NCBI GenBank assembly: GCA_013330315.1
Contig: DUIO01000346.1
Coordinates: forward strand, 7,307 to 13,283
Reading direction: 5' to 3'
From: Methanosarcina sp.
GTDB lineage: Archaea; Halobacteriota; Methanosarcinia; Methanosarcinales; Methanosarcinaceae
Length of the DNA stretch: 5,977 nucleotides
Shown here piece by piece: positions 4,248 through 5,977 of this stretch (the first letter of the stretch is position 1; each line of letters opens with the position of its first letter). The notes under the pieces were generated by a model that worked only from the letters and a program-made list of their open reading frames with translations, was not told the origin of the DNA and did not search any database. The position numbers and the translations under genes are program-made.

Positions 4248-5977
4248 ATGAGGGTTACAGGGTTGTATTACGATCAGGAAATTAGCTCAGTTTTTGGGGA
4301 ACTGAATTCATCGGAGAAAGGGCTTAGCCCTGAAGATGCTGAAAAGAGACTGGAGGAATACGGAAAAAACGAACTTAAAGAAAAAGAAAAAGTCTCTGTT
4401 TTTAGACTCTTTCTCTCTCAATTCAAAAGTATTTTGATTTTTATCCTGATAATTGCTTCTATTATTTCGGCTTTACTTGGCGAAGCCATTGATTCGGTGG
4501 TGATTTTATTTACTGTTTTTCTTGCAGGTGTTCTCGGTTTTGTGCAGGAGTACAGAGCTGAAAAAGCAATCGAGCTCCTCAAATCTCTTACTTCTCCAGA
4601 GACAACTGTAATAAGAAACGGGACCGAGAAAAAAATTCCTTCCACTTACCTGGTTCCCGGAGACATTATTTTACTTCAGACAGGGGACCGCATTCCTGCA
4701 GATGCCAGATTAATTGAAGAATATAACCTTAAAGTTGACGAATCTTCCCTTACAGGAGAATCCGTGCCTGTCCAGAAGGTTACTGATGTTATGCCTGAAG
4801 ACACCTCCGAAGCTGACAGAAAAAATATGGTTTATGCAGGGACAGCAGTCGCCTATGGAAGAGGAAAGGCGGTTGTTACGGCAACGGGCATGAAAACCTC
4901 TTTTGGTGAACTTGCAGGGCTTCTGGGGACAATAGAAAGGTCAAGGACACCTCTGCAGGAAAGCCTTGACAAATTCGGCAAATGGATTGGCGGGGCAACC
5001 ATAATAATAGTAGCTTTTGTTGCAGTCCTCGGGGTATTTTTCGGCTTCCCACCGCTTGATATGTTTCTCTGGGGTGTTGCGCTTGCAGTTGCCGCCATCC
5101 CTGAAGCCCTGCCTGCGGTTGTGACAGTAGGGCTTGGGCTTGGGGTAAGGCGCATGGTCAAAAGGCACGCCCTTGTAAGAAAACTTCCTTCCGTAGAAAC
5201 CCTGGGCGCTACCGATGTTATATGTTCGGATAAGACGGGCACGCTTACGCAGAATAAAATGACGGTTGAGAGGGTGTATGTTAACGGGCAAATTCTTAAG
5301 GCCACTGGGGTCGGGTATAACCCCGAAGGAGAATTTCTAAAAGAGTACTCTGAAAAAGAGTATTCAGAACAGGAATACTCTGAAAAAGAACACTCTGAAA
5401 AAGGATCCCCTGGGAAAGAAGAGTCAAAAGAAAGGGATTCCGCAGTCTCTACGGAGGATATGCATCTTCGGGTTCTCTTGCTCGGGGCTGCTTTATGCAA
5501 CGATTCGAACCTCTATAAAGAAGAAGACGGATGGAAGATTACGGGAGATCCTACGGAAGCAGCTCTTGTTGTTGCCGCAGCAAAAGCCGGTTTTGAAAAA
5601 TCCGAACTTGATAGGAAGTACCCCCGGCTTGCAGAAATACCCTTCACTTCCGAGAGCAAGAGAATGACCACCTTCCACAAATTTGAGAATGGACCGGGTG
5701 GCTTTCTTAATTCAGAACTTGCGGCTTTCTCAAAAGGGGCTCCCGAGGTCATCCTTGGCTCATGTACCAGGATTTTTCTTGATGGTGAAATAAGGGCTTT
5801 AACTCCCGAGCAAAAGGAAGAAATCCTGGAGCAGGTTAAGGTGCTCGCTGACCAGGCCCTGAGAGTTATGGCTTTTTCTTTCCGTCTGCTTGAAAAAGAT
5901 TTTTCTCCTGAAAAAGTTTCTTCCGGAGAAATCCCTGTAGAAGATATCGAAATGGATATGGTCTTTTCAGGCTTAAC
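4248..5977 (+). CDS. P-type cation-transporting ATPase, P2/Ca2+-ATPase-like (3' end outside window)
   Basis: The first 576 codons of an ATP-driven membrane cation pump; the C-terminal hinge and M5-M10 are beyond the window. Domains in order: cation-ATPase N-terminal region (about 8-58); M1 (62-78) and M2 (82-100); actuator domain with TGES at 169-172; M3 (about 247-267); M4 with the ion-site motif PEALP (285-289), the position of PEGLP in SERCA; phosphorylation motif DKTGTLTQNK with Asp328; and the nucleotide-binding domain with KGAPE at 496-500. PEALP plus VETLGATDVICSDKTGT points to a Ca2+-type or related prokaryotic P2 pump. The ion (Ca2+, Mn2+, Na+ or H+) cannot be fixed without M5/M6. 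A highly charged insert at about 365-403 begins with four KEYSE-type repeats. Start: ATG 4248 directly follows an in-frame TAA but lacks a Shine-Dalgarno. TTG 4263, preceded by GAGGG (4250-4254) at 8 nt, is a serious alternative giving MYYDQEISS. It is divergent from the FAD oxidoreductase. Confidence 0.93.
   Translation, partial: MRVTGLYYDQEISSVFGELNSSEKGLSPEDAEKRLEEYGKNELKEKEKVSVFRLFLSQFKSILIFILIIASIISALLGEAIDSVVILFTVFLAGVLGFVQEYRAEKAIELLKSLTSPETTVIRNGTEKKIPSTYLVPGDIILLQTGDRIPADARLIEEYNLKVDESSLTGESVPVQKVTDVMPEDTSEADRKNMVYAGTAVAYGRGKAVVTATGMKTSFGELAGLLGTIERSRTPLQESLDKFGKWIGGATIIIVAFVAVLGVFFGFPPLDMFLWGVALAVAAIPEALPAVVTVGLGLGVRRMVKRHALVRKLPSVETLGATDVICSDKTGTLTQNKMTVERVYVNGQILKATGVGYNPEGEFLKEYSEKEYSEQEYSEKEHSEKGSPGKEESKERDSAVSTEDMHLRVLLLGAALCNDSNLYKEEDGWKITGDPTEAALVVAAAKAGFEKSELDRKYPRLAEIPFTSESKRMTTFHKFENGPGGFLNSELAAFSKGAPEVILGSCTRIFLDGEIRALTPEQKEEILEQVKVLADQALRVMAFSFRLLEKDFSPEKVSSGEIPVEDIEMDMVFSGL
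5340..5399 (+). repeat. Four in-frame 15-bp repeats encoding KEYSE-type pentapeptides
   Basis: Within the ATPase gene four consecutive 15-bp units encode KEYSE, KEYSE, QEYSE and KEHSE (residues 365-384). They are followed by a further Lys/Glu/Ser-rich stretch to about residue 403. The units differ at several positions, some synonymous (TAC/TAT, TCT/TCA, GAG/GAA), so the array is not brand new. It falls between the phosphorylation site and the LLLGAALCNDS element of the nucleotide-binding domain. Confidence 0.93.

Noticed and set aside
4853..5500. Long minus-strand open frame (215 codons) rich in Ser, Cys and Tyr repeats
   Set aside because: It lies antisense to the well-supported P-type ATPase. 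Its repeats (FSEYS-like) are only the reverse reading of the KEYSE array.

Overview
The window looks like chromosomal DNA of a methanogenic archaeon, most likely Methanosarcina or a close relative. The basis is indirect. Coding regions use AGA/AGG and ATA codons freely, and intergenic DNA is very AT-rich and full of short repeats. Archaeal-type BRE/TATA promoters are visible, and a DUF3303-type small protein of the kind common in Methanosarcina is present. No rRNA, tRNA, CRISPR array or transposase gene was found. The genus is inferred from style, not proven.

Layout from left to right. (1) Bases 40-1479, plus strand: a complete aldehyde dehydrogenase with all catalytic motifs, followed by a small hairpin with a T run (1546-1565). 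(2) Bases 1480-1717: a convergent intergenic region with five perfect copies of a 13-bp A/T-only repeat directly abutting a 16-bp perfect inverted repeat. (3) Bases 2207-1718, minus strand: a probable two-gene transcription unit. A small unrecognised gene appears interrupted by a one-base frameshift; it is followed after 15 nt, carrying a good Shine-Dalgarno, by an 89-aa DUF3303-like protein. (4) Bases 2208-2681: no convincing gene; candidate minus-strand TATA boxes and, at the right end, a 13/14-bp degenerate tandem array that runs into the stop codon of the next gene. (5) Bases 4004-2682, minus strand: a 440-aa FAD-dependent oxidoreductase of the amine oxidase/protoporphyrinogen oxidase-like fold. 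(6) Bases 4005-4247: a divergent promoter region with several palindromes and a clear BRE/TATA. (7) Bases 4248-5977, plus strand: the first 576 codons of a P-type (P2, Ca2+-ATPase-like) cation pump, cut by the window edge.

The genes do not form one pathway. ALDH and the small-gene unit converge, while the FAD enzyme and the cation pump diverge from a shared 243-bp control region. The most notable features are three unrelated short tandem arrays within 6 kb (13 bp AT-only; 13/14 bp T-rich; 15 bp in-frame inside the ATPase), the apparent frameshift in the small gene, and the palindrome-rich divergent promoter. I see no convincing evidence of a wholly new multi-gene system.
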